Translations under genes and position numbers: made by a program
Assembly: GCF_000012825.1 (NCBI RefSeq)
Contig: NC_009614.1
Span: 4,898,001-4,962,000, forward strand
Source of the DNA: Phocaeicola vulgatus ATCC 8482
Lineage (GTDB): Bacteria > Bacteroidota > Bacteroidia > Bacteroidales > Bacteroidaceae
DNA: 64,000 bases
Direction of reading: 5' to 3'
The notes under the pieces: generated by a model
What the model was told of the DNA's origin: nothing
Database searches by the model: none
Seen by the model: the letters and a program-made list of their open reading frames with translations, nothing else
Part shown: positions 63,376-64,000 of the stretch, piece by piece
How the letters are laid out: every line of letters begins with the position of its first letter
Numbering within the stretch: position 1 is the first letter of the stretch

Positions 63376-64000
63376 TTATTTTGCCCAATCAAGATTCTGT
63401 TTTTTTGCAGCTTCCATATATGCATTGATTTGTTTTTCTGTCAAAGCAAACATATCCTTAGCCTGCTCTACATAGAATGCACGATACCATTCAGCAATAA
63501 AATTCACACATTCGTCATAATGCAAGGTTGAATGCCAATGTAAATAAGCCAAGGCCTTATCACAGTTCAGCTTAAGCAATGTAGCTTCCTCAAAAGGTAC
63601 ATTGCCTGTGAGTTTTGCAGCTTTGTTCTTATCCAATCCCCATAAAGTAGCAAGATCTTGAAACAGTTCAAATACGGTTTTTGTCTGTTCTGCACGTGGA
63701 CCAAAGTTGTAAGATTCCCCATTTTCGCATTTGCCTTCACATAAATATTGCGCCAACGTCAGATATCCACTTAATGGCTCAAGAACATGTTGCCAAGGAC
63801 GAGTCGCCTTTGGACTTCTGATTTCTACAGTCTTTCCTTCTGAAAAAGCTTTCACACAATCTACAATAATTCTATCTTTTGCCCAATCACCGCCACCGAT
63901 AACGTTACCAGCTCTAGCCACACCAAACTTAATGTTTGGCATTTTCTTGATAAATGAATGCCAATAACTCTTAATGACAAGTTCGGCAGCACCTTTAGAT
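63376..64000 (-). CDS. rfbG: CDP-glucose 4,6-dehydratase, 5' end cut by window edge
   Basis: The frame is open to the end of the window, so only the C-terminal 207 residues are seen. They include FGVARAGNVIGGGDWAKDRI, RPWQHVLEPLSGYLTLAQYL and the C-terminal FIAEWYRAFYV, all typical of RfbG rather than dTDP-glucose dehydratases. It removes water from CDP-glucose to give CDP-4-keto-6-deoxyglucose. The catalytic YxxxK part lies outside the window. It is the first visible gene of the capsule operon, with nine bases between its stop and the next ATG. Confidence 0.92.
   Translation of the reverse strand, partial: SKGAAELVIKSYWHSFIKKMPNIKFGVARAGNVIGGGDWAKDRIIVDCVKAFSEGKTVEIRSPKATRPWQHVLEPLSGYLTLAQYLCEGKCENGESYNFGPRAEQTKTVFELFQDLATLWGLDKNKAAKLTGNVPFEEATLLKLNCDKALAYLHWHSTLHYDECVNFIAEWYRAFYVEQAKDMFALTEKQINAYMEAAKKQNLDWAK

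Noticed and set aside
1-64000. CRISPR array, prophage, integrative element core genes, origin or rRNA genes
   Set aside because: No regularly spaced repeats, phage structural genes, integrase, mobilisation genes or rRNA sequence were found in the window.

Overview
The window looks like chromosomal DNA of a gut Bacteroides or Phocaeicola species (B. vulgatus/dorei-like). The reasons are: several promoters of the Bacteroidetes type (a TAnnTTTG -7 box, sometimes with TTTG about 19-20 bp upstream), few clear Shine-Dalgarno sequences, a type III glutamine synthetase, hybrid histidine kinases, a choloylglycine-hydrolase family protein, LL-diaminopimelate aminotransferase, and two surface-polysaccharide gene blocks. 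The species call is an inference; no rRNA gene is present.

Layout. 1-3.9 kb: end of a polysaccharide gene block on the + strand (methyltransferase and three glycosyltransferases). 3.9-9.4 kb: signalling genes (a lone receiver protein and two hybrid kinases), a membrane-anchored EEP-family hydrolase and a UDP-glucuronate decarboxylase. 9.4-20.7 kb: thiD, fabD, a patatin-like lipase with a GH13 amylase, a solitary HpaII-like protein, an intergenic small RNA candidate with its own promoter and terminator, a bile-salt-hydrolase-like enzyme, an AlaX-like editing protein, hsp20 with an unusually structured upstream region, and a large hybrid kinase.

20.9-44.6 kb is a continuous nitrogen-assimilation block. 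On the - strand are glmS, a large purF-like gene, carA and carB. Next, also on the - strand, is dapF-dapL-outer membrane protein-PII-amtB-glnN. Divergent from dapF on the + strand is gltB-gltD-asnB. Ammonium uptake (AmtB), sensing (PII) and capture (GSIII, GOGAT) therefore sit beside five enzymes that spend glutamine amide nitrogen: CarA, PurF-like, GlmS, GltB and AsnB.

44.6-51.3 kb is an unstable segment. It holds a chimeric pseudogene, an IS with an intact DDE transposase, tRNA-Thr(CGT), an orphan 3' end of a second asnB, a superfamily 2 helicase with WG-like repeats, and an MNT/HEPN toxin-antitoxin pair. 51.3-64 kb is the distal part of an AT-rich capsule/exopolysaccharide operon on the - strand. 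In transcription order it runs rfbG, 3,5-epimerase-like, rfbF, DegT aminotransferase, GT2, an IS66 element with an interrupted tnpC, a Wzy-like polymerase, two GT4 enzymes, an NAD-dependent epimerase, a YjbH-like protein and a small unknown protein. Both window edges cut genes.
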